A stretch of 29,102 nucleotides of DNA. Origin: Apophysomyces variabilis (lineage: Eukaryota; Mucoromycota; Mucoromycetes; Mucorales; Mucoraceae). Shown piece by piece: positions 1-9,897 of this stretch. The translations under genes and the position numbers were made by a program. Under the pieces are notes generated by a model. It ran no database searches, was not told where the DNA came from, and saw only the letters and a program-made list of their open reading frames with translations. The stretch lies in the NCBI GenBank assembly GCA_002749535.1, contig MZZL01000060.1:1-29102 (forward strand), read 5' to 3'. The number at the start of each line of letters is the position of its first letter. The first letter of the stretch is position 1.

Positions 1-1454
1 GTCTGCTGACCATACAGGAAGATACCCCATATATTCTCCAAAAGTAAAAGCTTAAAAGTAAAGGAAAACGCGTCTAAGGAAATCGTTGACCAGCAGACCA
101 GATGAGATAAAAAGAGAAAGAAAATGGGCTTCATGTCAAACATGCCAATTCAAGGTGCATCTTATATTGATTTGTTCTTAACAACAAAAAGAGATGTCCC
201 TGTCCATGGAAAGGAAAGTAACTGAAAGCAATTTGTGGGGTATATGCCCTCAAGCAGGCTTGCTCCGTTAAGCGTATCACTTGACGTGTCGATTTGCTTT
301 CTGAAAGCAAGGGGAAGCAGCAAAAAAATTTCCGCTCGGATATCCAATGCAAGCCTTTTTCCTACGTTGGTTTGAAGCACAGTTTTTTACGTGCTCTTTT
401 TTTTTTTGTTGTTGGTATAATTGTATCTGGTCGCAAGGCTATTGGCTCTCTCAGTAAGTAAGTCTCGTTCATTATGGATTATCTCCTGAACGCACCATAA
501 AAACGTTCTTTCATTCTGTGACGGCGTGGAAGGTGATGCTTTCGAAGTCTTTTTTTTATATTTGCTTTTCTAGTTCGTTTTACCTAGATCGGCAAGGCAC
601 ACACACAAAAATACTTCTTTAACCCTAATCATTGTAAGAATTGGATAGGTCTCTGTTGCCGATCTTCTCTTTCTTTAAGGATTGTCTGCTTTTGGAAAGT
701 ATATCAAGCATGTCTATGGATGTGCTAAGAGAGCAGCACTGTTGGCAGGCGTCTTTCATCGTTGAATTTCTCGATGTGGCTGGGGGGTCGAATGGAACGC
801 ATCGCCAGAAGGTGATTCAATCTGTACTTTTCCTTTTCTGGTCATGGATCATTGACTTGTTAGCCACGCTTCGACGGATTTTCTGCCAAGCATTCCAAAA
901 GAAAGAGAAAGGTGTCCAAATAACCCCTCTTTATAAAGGAAATAGTCCTGTTTTTCTCTGCTTTTTTTTAAACGTATTCATTAGATACTCTTTTCATCCT
1001 CAGTTTTTACTTCCTTTAATAAGACGACTTTAAGTAAAAAAGGAGCGACTATCGCTAGATGATGGTGTACTATTAATTAAGTTGGATTTTGCGCCCAGGA
1101 AAATGAAAATGTTTGCGCTAAAGAAATAAGACACTATGCCTCATCAGTGGATGACTGATGCACGAAGTACAACATCTGAAAAATAAATCCGTGACCCGGA
1201 GCTCTGTGGACATTATCAGTCTCTGATCACCTCAGAAATACGAGGGAGGCTATATTGAGATAGTATATGTTACTAGTTAGCTGAGCTGCCTCGTTATATT
1301 CTCAGCTAACTTATTTTTGTCTCGTTTGTCTTGGTATAATCTGCCAGGAGTTATGAAAGGCTCAGAGCAATATACTGGAATCTCTGTAAGCCTATATATC
1401 TTATCAACGTTGCAAAGGCCTTATGAGATTTATGCCTTCCCATACGTTTCTACT
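1..1454. other. Stretch with no recognisable gene
   Basis: I see no protein family, RNA gene or clear repeat here. The longest open frame (641-1033, plus, 130 codons) has a hydrophobic, low-information translation without motifs and is probably chance. The segment lies downstream of the 3' end of the minus-strand Plavaka-like pseudogene and may hold that element's 3' terminus, but I could not identify its inverted repeat. Confidence 0.5.
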
Positions 1455-2542
1455 TTATTTCAGATATAGGCATGTATGATCGTTGAACGCAGATCTATTA
1501 ACTAAAACATGCTCATTGATTTCGTCACTTACATTGGCCTCTATATCCTCATCCTCAATGATCTTGATATTGTAATGCATCTCATCGTAATCATATTCGT
1601 CTTCATCCTCATCGCTAAACTGATCCAGGTTAGTTTGCGAACTGCTGCTCCAGCCAACATAGCTATCACCAAGATCTTCTAGCTGTTTTCCACGGCCTTG
1701 TATCCACGAAAATTTGTCGGCATCACTATTGACAAGGTACTGGTTGTACCAGTAACTCGGGTCCGCTGTGTGACCCTGTAAGCATCCCTTGCCAAAATCC
1801 GGAATTATCCAAACTGATCGCTGGATGTTCTCTATAAAGGTGATAAATTTGCCTTGATAATTCTGCTCCAGCACGGGCTGGACAACCTCTAGACCCGTAG
1901 GATGGGCGACGTGAAGAGACATAAGCCGTTGTGCTAAGCATAGCTGGAGAGTTTGTCCGTGATAAAGCACCTTGAACAGCAGTAGAAGCTGTCCATACGT
2001 CTCCAACCCTTGTATCTTAAACTCAGTATAGTCCTTACGACTCTGACCATGGAAATTGCCGTGTGTACGGAGTCTTTCTGTAATGGGTTTTCTATCCGTA
2101 TCATGGTCTTCAATCGTGACAGTACGAAAAACCTCAACCTCCGTGGTGTCGAGATTGGGCATATTTATAACCTTCCGTGTTGGCTTTGGATTCTCAACTT
2201 CCGTGTCAAGGAAAGAAGCTAGAAGATGCATGAAGTTTATTTTTACGCATAATGATGAGGAGTTGATCGATAAGACAGAGTGAAATCCCGAAACTTGTGA
2301 GGAGAGGCTGATTTGTCGTTGCGGAAACTCTGCGGGATTTATTATAACAGGTACAGGATCCGAATATGTCGTACTTTGCAAATCAAATAATATATCCCGA
2401 TATTGAACATGCCGTGCCATCTATGAAGAGAAGTCGGATTAGTATAGCACGAATTAGTAAATGTTCTAGTACTTGCCTGGATCCCAGAGTCCCAGCGACG
2501 ATTAGTATGCTTCGAAGGTTTTTTTTGCGTCGATGATATTAT
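1455..2542 (-). pseudogene. Plavaka-like transposase, C-terminal part (3' segment of a split gene)
   Basis: Open frame on the minus strand, 321 codons from the internal Met at 2420 to the stop at 1455. It follows a short exon (about 2484-2542) joined by a probable GC-AG intron; the exon ends ...DSGIQ and reads straight into MARHVQYRDI. The C-terminal segment (VWIIPDFGKG, then YWYNQYLVNSDADKFSWI) looks like the conserved tail of fungal Plavaka/Tnp2-type transposases. An acidic stretch (DEDEDEYDYDE) lies near the end. The frame continues, across the CACTA element inserted at 2543-7596, into the fragment at 7597-9575: removing that element with one AT target copy keeps the reading frame through ...SERQHI and ISSTQKK. 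The gene is therefore broken by insertion. The family call is by motif, and I am fairly sure that it is a transposase. Confidence 0.68.
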
Positions 2543-2559
2543 CACTACGGGAAAAATTA
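2543..2559 (+). repeat. Left terminal inverted repeat of the CACTA element
   Basis: The 17 bases CACTACGGGAAAAATTA match the reverse complement of 7580-7596 perfectly. CACTA is the diagnostic start of the superfamily. Directly outside is the AT dinucleotide also found after the right end. Confidence 0.88.
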
Positions 2560-3066
2560 AGGCAGAATCTTATTATCTATCATAGAATAAGGATATAAAA
2601 TAAGCGTAGAATAAGGCCAGAATTTGTCACTTTCTGGCCTTATTCTATGATAGTTTTAAAGGCTTATTTTATGTTAGATCACAAAATTGTAGGATAGCTG
2701 AATTATAGCATTATTCCGCTTTAAAATTCTACTATTATTTGATTATAGCCATGATAATCACGGTATAATAAAACAGGATATATCATTGGATTACTAGATA
2801 AGCTTTGTCACGAATCATAGAAATATCTTGATCCATTTTATTATAGAATTGGCTGATTACTTTACTATCTATACCCTATAATTGATTGTTAGCGAACAGA
2901 TACTTTTCTACAGTAGCTGTAGCTTATACGGGTTTTCTATAGTGCCCTTAATCAGAGATGAGCGACTTCTCTTTTATTATCACTAATGGCATGATTAATC
3001 TGTTAAGGACAAGAAGGTAGCGATAAGGAGGCGAATGGGAGAAGAAGGAATAGGGAAACGAAATGG
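2560..3066. repeat. AT-rich subterminal region of the CACTA element with a long hairpin
   Basis: No gene. Repeated TAGAATAAG-like motifs occur near 2583 and 2607. A perfect 16-bp inverted repeat lies at 2607-2622 and 2632-2647 (TAGAATAAGGCCAGAA and its complement, 9-nt loop). In CACTA elements such subterminal repeats bind the TnpA-like protein; that role is inferred here from position and family knowledge. Confidence 0.6.
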
Positions 3067-3859
3067 TTAGTATCGGTTGCGACGACGTTTTGATGCTTCG
3101 CCCTCATCACTACAATTTGAGTCAGAACTACTCACGTCTTGTGATACTGTACGTACCGTTGGTTTTCGTCGCGACTCATGTTCTATTGGTATAATTGCAT
3201 ATGCTGTGGATAAGAATATTCGTGCAAAAGGTAAAACTGTAACTTACGCTCTGTTGGAGAAAGTACTGATGGGAGCTACCCCATTTCGACTGAAGCACCC
3301 ATTTTGCTAGCCATGAGTTCTTACACTCATCCAAAGGGATCTGTACATCATATGCCTTTAGTTCAAGTGCCAGGACTGCCATTTCCTGATGTCGATGACC
3401 TATGGCACTCCAAGGGATACTATAGCTTTCCAGACCGAGTTCAATCATCAGGTTGAATATTACTTCCGCGGCGATGGTTCTGATATGCATGACAGCATGG
3501 GCTGATGCTTGCACATCGTTAGCAAAAAATTCTTCAGCCATGTATTCCTTGATGAACCCCATAGTAAGAGGGACCGCATACGCCTTGTTTCTCCGCACTT
3601 CTTTCGGCCTAGGACGCGTTCGTTCGACCTGGTCCCATGGAGGCGCTTCATGATTATCAGAAGATGGCCGAACGCCCTGTTGCTCTTGATTCTCTTGGAG
3701 TAAGAACATTGTGGATTCCATAGAGCTTAGCTGTGCTTGTTGCCTATTCAACCGTTCTTGTTGCTCCGCTAGTAATTCTTCGATCCGCTTGAGATGTTGG
3801 ATCACCTCTTCTTGGATCACAGTGTGTAAACTGCGAATTGTAGACTGCGAATTCGTCAT
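3067..3859 (-). CDS. Accessory (TnpA-like) protein of the CACTA element
   Basis: The frame starts at ATG 3859 and reads to about 3312 and beyond. The N-terminus (residues about 10-55) is a coiled coil rich in Glu, Gln and Leu (HLKRIEELLAEQQERLNRQQ). A proline and arginine rich linker follows (ERTRPRPKEVRRNK), then a mixed helical domain. The uninterrupted frame stops at 3176, but a good donor (GTAAGTT, near 3244) suggests an intron. Reading from about 3171 in the downstream frame gives a Ser/Asp stretch ending in a basic tail (SKRRRNRY, stop 3067-3069) that looks like a nuclear localisation signal; the acceptor is not certain. It is transcribed away from the transposase, with a 238-bp shared 5' region. 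I do not recognise the family. Position and coiled coil suggest a DNA-binding or transposase-partner role, as for TnpA in plant En/Spm; this is inference. Confidence 0.6.
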
Positions 3860-4097
3860 CTATCTAGTGTGTTAAAGAAAATAAACTACAAAGCTTTATG
3901 ATAAACCTCTAGAAAATAATGTCAAAAGGAAAGAGAGAGGTATAGTCAGGATGACTGCCTCTGATACAAAATGAGGAATTGGAATGTATGGAAAGATTAA
4001 AAATCCCCTTGCATATATTGTTTTTTAACGCTCTAATACATCGGGCTGGATTTTTTAATGTAGGTTTTTCCAATATTTCGAGTTTTGAAATCTAGTC
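3860..4097. promoter_or_regulatory. Divergent promoter region between the two CACTA genes
   Basis: The 238 bp between the start codons of the minus-strand accessory gene and the plus-strand transposase gene must hold both promoters and 5' leaders. It is AT-rich with a TATA-like TGCATATATTG near 4011-4021. No element-specific operator could be identified. Confidence 0.4.
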
Positions 4098-7000
4098 ATG
4101 GACAGCTTGCCAAAGAGACGATGTTTTCAAGTCAATACTTCCGCCCAGAGAAAGGATTATATCCAGTGCCGCTGGTGTAAACTACGTATAAGCAAAAGAA
4201 AATTTAGGAAACATTCTTTTGCTTGCTTCAGAAGCCATAGCAGCTCCTCAACTTCGGAAAAGACCGCCTCATACAAACTACAAAATATACTGTATGTGAG
4301 ATTCAAAGTAATGAATGCTTATTTTTCTTTTGTAGACAGGCTACAACGCCGATCACAATGAAGGTTGAGACATGTGATAACATGATTGGCACAGATGGTG
4401 CCGAAAGATCTGAAAGATCGGATCAGACAGTTGAGGACGTCGCTGAAACAGCTCAGACTGATAACGAAAGCAATTGCTCGAACTATGACGATTATGTCGC
4501 TGTTATTGACGATGTTGATTATTCTAGCGATTCAGGTATGCAGAAGCTTTTCATTCTTATAGAAAACCGGACGGATTATCCTTTCTAAGCTTTCCATATC
4601 ACAGGCAATAAAGGGATTCCGTTTCAGCATGAGCCAAAGATATACAACTATAGAAGTGTCGGCGCTACTATTGATCCAGTGGAAGCCATGAGCGTCAAGC
4701 TGAAAGATATCGTAGATCGCTATGGTATTCCGCGGACAGCACATGAAGAACTTGTTCGACTTGTTAATGAGGCTATGGATTTGTTTGACCCAGGTTTACT
4801 TGTTGCTTTTATATCTACCCTATATATCAACTATTTTCTTCCATAGAATGCAAGCACATACTATCACCATACTTGTCATGCGAGATAACGAAAGAAATTT
4901 ACCCTGTGAAACCTATTCATTATCCTGTATGCAGGAACGGTTGCCTTCTATTTAGCACAAGCAACGATTCTGAAACTTGCAAATTCTGTGGCGAAGAGAG
5001 ATATAAAAGAGATGCTTCAGGATCAATGACAAGAGAGACGCATAGCACAGCACAATTTCTGTCACTCGGCGAGCAACTGGCCTTTATGTTGCATAATCCA
5101 GAGACAAGAAGTCTACTCTCTTATCGCAGTAAACGGGAACCCCAAAAGGGCATATATTCGGATATCTTTGATGGAGAAACTTATCGTGAACACACGAGCA
5201 AACTCTTTGAAAGAGAGCATGATATTGCAGTGGCTCTATACGTTGATGGATTTCAGCCTTTCAGAGGTGTTAAACATAACATGACACTAATACAGGCTGT
5301 GGTATTGAACATAGATCCCTCATTTCGGTAAGATAAAATATAACTTGCAAAAATTGAGATGCATGTAGATACGAGAACAAAAATATGCTCCAACTATGTA
5401 TAACCCCAGGTCCAAACAATCCCAAAGACATCTGGTCCTTTCTCGATCCCATCTTTGACGAGCTAGAAGTGTTGCAAGACCAGGGCATGATAGTCAAAAC
5501 CAATATAGGCGATATATTTTGCAAAGTCCATCTTCTTATCGCAACTGGCGATATTCCAGCAGTCTCTGGATTCGCTAGACATGCAGGTCATAATTCTGCT
5601 GATGGCTGTCGTATGTGCCAGATTACTGGTAAACGGGGACCAGAAGGTGGTATGTACTTTGAGAGTGATGAAAGCAATCTTTCACCATGGCATACTGTGA
5701 ACGGCTATAGAACAGCGAGCGAGGTAGGTGTTCTCACTATTAGAAAAGCGTTTTTAAACATGCCTATAGAAAGGGATTAAACGCCCAACCCGGCTTGCCT
5801 TTCTGGAGACATTCCATGGACCAGAGTTTTTTGGCTTAGATGAAATGCATCTTCTTGGTCATGGCATCAGCCGCCAATTCCTTGCGTTGATCCAAGGACA
5901 ATACACAGTAGACTGCGCTGATAACCCGTTCGATATTGATGCTAATGTTCTGAAACACGCTATGGACAATATGGAAAAATCGAGAAAGCATATTCCAACA
6001 GCTTTTAATGGTGTATGGAAATCACTCTTAGATCGATCAAAGATTAGAGCAGTCGATTGGCTGGACTTTCTTTGCTACATGGTGCCCACTCTTATTGTGG
6101 CGAATCTCAAGGATCCTCGAGCAAAAAGCGCAACAATGGCTCTGGTCCGTGTTTGCCAGATCAGTCTGCAATATTCGGTTGATGAATCAGATATAGCCAG
6201 TATGAAAAGGTAGATACTTGTACGTCAATACTTCCACTTATCATTGTGCAGTGATATTGAAACATGGCACCGTTATTTGAGAGAACTGGTTAAGGAGAAT
6301 GTTATTAAGCAGTCCATATTCACGCCAAATATGCATTATCTTTCCCATATACCTGATATCGTTCATAAACTTGGTCCAATGCGATACTACAGCGTTCGAT
6401 CTATGGAACGTATTATTGGCCTATACAGTCGGTTGCTTTCCTCAACTAGCGCACCAGGTCAAAATGTAGGGAACATTATGTTAAAAATAGCTAGCGCAAG
6501 ATATGTGGGTATTGCCTTGGAACATGATACAACTGATCTGACAAATGACGGTACGACAATTGCTGCGCAGGATTCAACTGATGGCCTGGGCATTGAACCG
6601 CGCGGAAAAGAGCATGAAATGTTACTAGATTCAACACAACAAATAGCCGAAATATCAGCTAGAACAGTAGCCAGAATTCTTCTGGCTTTTTACCGAAGAA
6701 TCGGGGTGCCATACGCTCCTATGCAGAAGGTTACAATCTACCGCAGTATATGGCATGACCATAAAGTGTATAGTAGTGTTCTTCAGCACTCACAATCTAA
6801 CCGTGCAGCTTATTACGTCCAGCTACATCTCGAGGTTGATCGGTATACAATCCAAAAATAACTATGTTTAACCACGTTAACTAAAATCTATAATAATAGG
6901 TATGCAAAGTGCCCTAGACATGCCCCTTTAGTGGAAAGGAAATGGTTCTTCGGAAAGGTTTACTTCTATATATCTATGGAAAATCAAGGAATGCTCGCTG

Positions 7001-7236
7001 TTGTAGGTATTTATACGGCAAATGTGGATGAGGCTTCAGCCACTGTGTTTATACGGCCATCGTCAGCGGAAAAAATCATCATCGCTCGTTGTTCTGATAT
7101 TGTCAATTTTGTTGGGCTTGTTACAGAATACCGAGCGGATATGCCAGTAAAACATTATTGTATTTGGCCCGCACTAACTTCATCATGTAGTTATATTAAT
7201 AAGCAAAGTATTGGAGATGTAACCTATCTTATATAA
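4098..7236 (+). CDS. Tnp2-type (CACTA superfamily) transposase, eight exons, 928 aa predicted
   Basis: Exons by splice sites and frame: 4098-4291, 4336-4535, 4605-4793, 4847-5327, 5369-5723, 5770-6209, 6252-6842, 6900-7236. They sum to 2787 nt, exactly 929 codons with no internal stop; all seven introns are GT-AG and 41-69 nt. The N-terminus has a zinc-finger pattern C24-x2-C27-x11-H39-x3-C43, then an acidic region. A Cys pair motif (PVCRNGC...CKFCG) begins the Tnp2 core, then ALYVDGFQPF (D328) and ATGDIPA (D416) supply likely acidic catalytic residues, and GLDEMHLLGHGI (D497, E498) follows. The order matches Tnp2/transposase_21-like proteins, which cut and rejoin element ends in the nucleus. 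Exact catalytic assignments are my inference. Nothing shows inactivation. Start chosen as the first Met of the zinc-finger exon. Confidence 0.85.
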
Positions 7237-7596
7237 AATAAAGCAAACAAGAACTTTTACGTCTTAATATTTTGAGAAACTTGTATAGTTTTATGATAGT
7301 TAACTGATTGTTGATTTATATTGATTCATAGAATTATCAGATATACTAACCTATAAACAAAGGATAAAAGCATGATCAATCCTTATGTTTTGATTCTAGG
7401 ATATAGCATAGAACAATCTTAATTTAAAGCATGAATTTTTTTTTTATTCCACTATCTCTTATCCTACATTTTATGATACATCCTAGAATAATCTGAGTTT
7501 CTTATAGTAGGATTCTCATATAGAACGTTGAATCCTGTGATGTATATGGGAATAATCTTAGAATTGGCAAATTCTGGGATAATTTTTCCCGTAGTG
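7237..7596. repeat. Right subterminal region and right TIR of the CACTA element
   Basis: No gene. AT-rich, with motifs such as CATAGAA, CCTAGAATAATC and GGGAATAATC echoing the left subterminal repeats, and a short palindrome AGAATTGGCAAATTCT near 7559. The last 17 bases (7580-7596) are the perfect inverted copy of the left end and finish in TAGTG, followed by AT. Confidence 0.7.
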
Positions 7597-9575
7597 ATAT
7601 GCTGACGTTCGCTGTGCATGGTGGAGTATCCTGCTACTGCACCGCGGCTTCGGATGTCTTGAATATACTTTGTCATCATATGGCTTTTGGGAAAACGCAT
7701 ACGGCGGTACAAAATACGTTATGAGACAAATCAAAACACAAAATATGAACGTGTAATTACCTTTGAATATGCCTCAAGTATGGGACTGTAGTGGTAGTAC
7801 TCGGCAAGTGCTTCTTCCATATCTGCTAAGGCCGCTTCCTTTTACTCAGTACCGTACTTGAATAAAGAAATCAATAAATGCACGTATGCAAAGACTGGCT
7901 TGCAATGGTAGGAAGTCATATACGCACGGAATTAAGATCTACGTATGTTTAAATAATTGGCCAAAGCCAATATATTAGTTTACTTACTGTCATATTATCT
8001 TTTATTTCACAGTATGTGGGATTATTCATGTTCGTCACGAAGATACCGTTCTGAAACCGGCGGATGGACTTGTATGCGGGAACTAGACGCGCGCTGAACA
8101 GAACATCTTCGTATCAGGTGTCACAAGTTATCTTTTTGCAAGCCTTACCGCTCTCTTATAGTATCAATGGCCTCACTGTAGTAGTTTTGGCGGATCATAT
8201 GTTCTACGCAGTTAAGAATATGATCGTAAGCCCCTCCAACTTGGTGGAGATTACCGACAACAAGTGCGTCGTAGATGTTGAAGCGATCAGATGGAAGAAA
8301 CCAAAAGACATTATGTGAAACATGTGTTTAGAGTACATGAAATGAAAACACTAAGTAGCGGTCTACCTCGACAATATTAAACGAAAACTGCCTTGACAGC
8401 TCCTGTGCCTTTACACGTTGCTTATCGGCTATAAGCCTCTTTGCGTGCTCGTAAAGTGCTATCATATCTTCTGGAGTGCGCGTTTTATTACGTAACGTTT
8501 CTGCCATAGCAGGTTTGTGCAAACAAGCAGTTTCAACAAAGCACGGGGACACTCATATTTTGTTGCCCTTTGCTTTACCGTAGCCAGGCTACGCCTATTG
8601 ATTTTCATTGATTTACTTAATAGCAATACTTGATACACTTACTGCTCCGGTAAGTCACATGTGTATGCAGCCAAAGCAGGAATACATTTATAAACCCGGT
8701 TATATGGACCGTGTATCTCGTAAAGTCTAAGTAATTGTCCTACTATTGAATTCTCTTTTCATATATACAGTTATCCTACTTCTCTTCAGAGAAAGGCTTG
8801 AAAATTAAGCGGAGGCAATAATGGAACACAGCTTGTTTTACAGTGCGGAACCACTCTAGATGCGTCATATTTTTATCGTCTAGGGTTGGCAAATAAGCGA
8901 GAAGACGTGTGGCATGCAAGCTACCCTTGTGTCAGAATTCAGCAGGCGTATTCCCTAAGATTAGTGTCAGCATGCTTTGTTCAAGATATACATTCTCTTT
9001 TGCTGTTTACCTAATTTCAGATACAAGGGCCATGCTTTCAATCGTTCGTTTCCACTGATGACGGTTTGGTCTGATGCAAGCATCAATGCTAAGATTACCG
9101 CACCCTCTGGGACTGATCTCTGTACAAGTGAACATACATTTTTGGTACGTTCTTGATATAACCTTACCTGCAAGTTTTGCCGCTAGTCTGCGCTATGAAT
9201 GTCCGTACTTACGCGCTCATTGTCTCTCTTGACAATGGCCGGATTTAGTCGGGTAACAAGCCAGAATAATGGATGGCAAAATATCTTTTCAGCTAACAAG
9301 CGGACGTCGCGGTATACCAGAACGAGAGGACCGATGATACCTACGAAATCTTGTTCTTTTCCTTTCAGAAAATCGGGTACTTCATTCGAATCAATCGTGA
9401 TCGTTTGGAACGGCTGCAAGAAGTAAACGTTATCTATTATCATCATGCAGGCTCTGCAACTTACCAATGCTGCAGATGGATCCTGATTCCGCGTAATATA
9501 CCCGAATAAGCCATCAAACGTCTGGAAATGAAATTGCAAAGGCTCATTGTTCAAAAACGACCAATTGGAGCACAT
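7597..9575 (-). pseudogene. Plavaka-like transposase, N-terminal and central part (5' segment of a split gene)
   Basis: Several minus-strand exons read in Plavaka order. 9465-9575 ends in DGLFGYITRNQDPSAAL. 9213-9413 contains PLVLVYRDVRLLAEKIFCH. About 9000-9145 contains GAVILALMLASDQTVISG followed by KAWPLYLKL, the acidic catalytic segment typical of the family. About 8781-8945 contains RLLAYLPTLDD and FRTVKQAVFHYCLRL. Near 8640-8725 is ALAAYTCDLPEQ. 8380-8520 has RTPEDMIALYEHAKRL; about 8145-8310 has FNIYDALVVGNLHQVGGAYDHI; 7598-7710 has FPKSHMM and AGYSTMHSERQHI. Damage: a TGA in ...PAEF/HKGSL..., a broken frame near 7838-7850, at least two lost acceptor sites, no N-terminal exon, and the CACTA element inserted at its 3' edge. 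The protein would have been a CACTA-superfamily transposase; this copy is dead. Confidence 0.72.
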
Positions 9576-9666
9576 CTGTGCAAAATTTACAAATCTGTAC
9601 CAGAATTACTCAAGTAATACAACGTACTGGTAAGCTTTACCTGCTATACAGTGTTTTCAAAAAGTA

Positions 9667-9897
9667 AAGTCGCAGGCTCTGAAAATCAATGTCGCTGCTT
9701 TAAAAATTTCAGTCTTATCCAATTAAAATTAATTTCATAGCCAATGAAAATTTAAACGTCGTAGTCAATAAAAATTAATTATGCTGTTTCAAAAATACCT
9801 GTCGCGTTCACCAAAAATAGGATGTCGCTCTGCTTGGGAATCAAAAATGTCGCTTGCTGAGAAAAAAAAATTTGTCACCGAAGAAAGTGGTTCCTAT
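9667..9897. mobile_element. Relic of a non-autonomous Tc1/mariner-type element
   Basis: No gene. The left edge, TA (9665-9666) then AAGTCGCAGGCTCTGAAAA, resembles the left end of the Tc1-like element at 17841. The interior 9820-9888 (GATGTCGCTCTGCTTGGG, later CGCTTGCTGAG and an A-run) matches, with few changes, the reverse complement of that element's right end at about 19345-19412. GTCGC recurs five times. The left edge interrupts what looks like an upstream exon of the Plavaka-like gene (CTTTTTGAAAACACTGTATAGCAG before a GTAAAG donor, minus strand). The right limit merges into the next repeat and is uncertain. Confidence 0.5.

Larger units (their letters stand above)
2543..7596 (+). mobile_element. 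CACTA (En/Spm-like) DNA transposon, 5054 bp, apparently complete
   Basis: Both ends carry perfect 17-bp inverted repeats beginning CACTACGGGAAAAATTA (2543-2559 and, inverted, 7580-7596). Similarity continues with mismatches for about 12 more bases (CAGAAT). A 2-bp AT flanks each end (2541-2542, 7597-7598), consistent with a short target duplication of the CACTA superfamily. Inside are two divergent genes: a Tnp2-type transposase (4098-7236, plus) and a smaller coiled-coil protein (3067-3859, minus), the classic TnpD/TnpA-like pair. AT-rich subterminal regions of about 400 bp hold repeated AGAATAA-type motifs. The element sits inside the coding sequence of an older Plavaka-like gene. Because the transposase model is open from end to end and the TIRs are perfect, this may be a functional copy. 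Confidence 0.85.

Noticed and set aside
641..1033. 130-codon open frame on the plus strand
   Set aside because: Hydrophobic low-information translation, no motif, no splice pattern, no neighbour support; probably chance.
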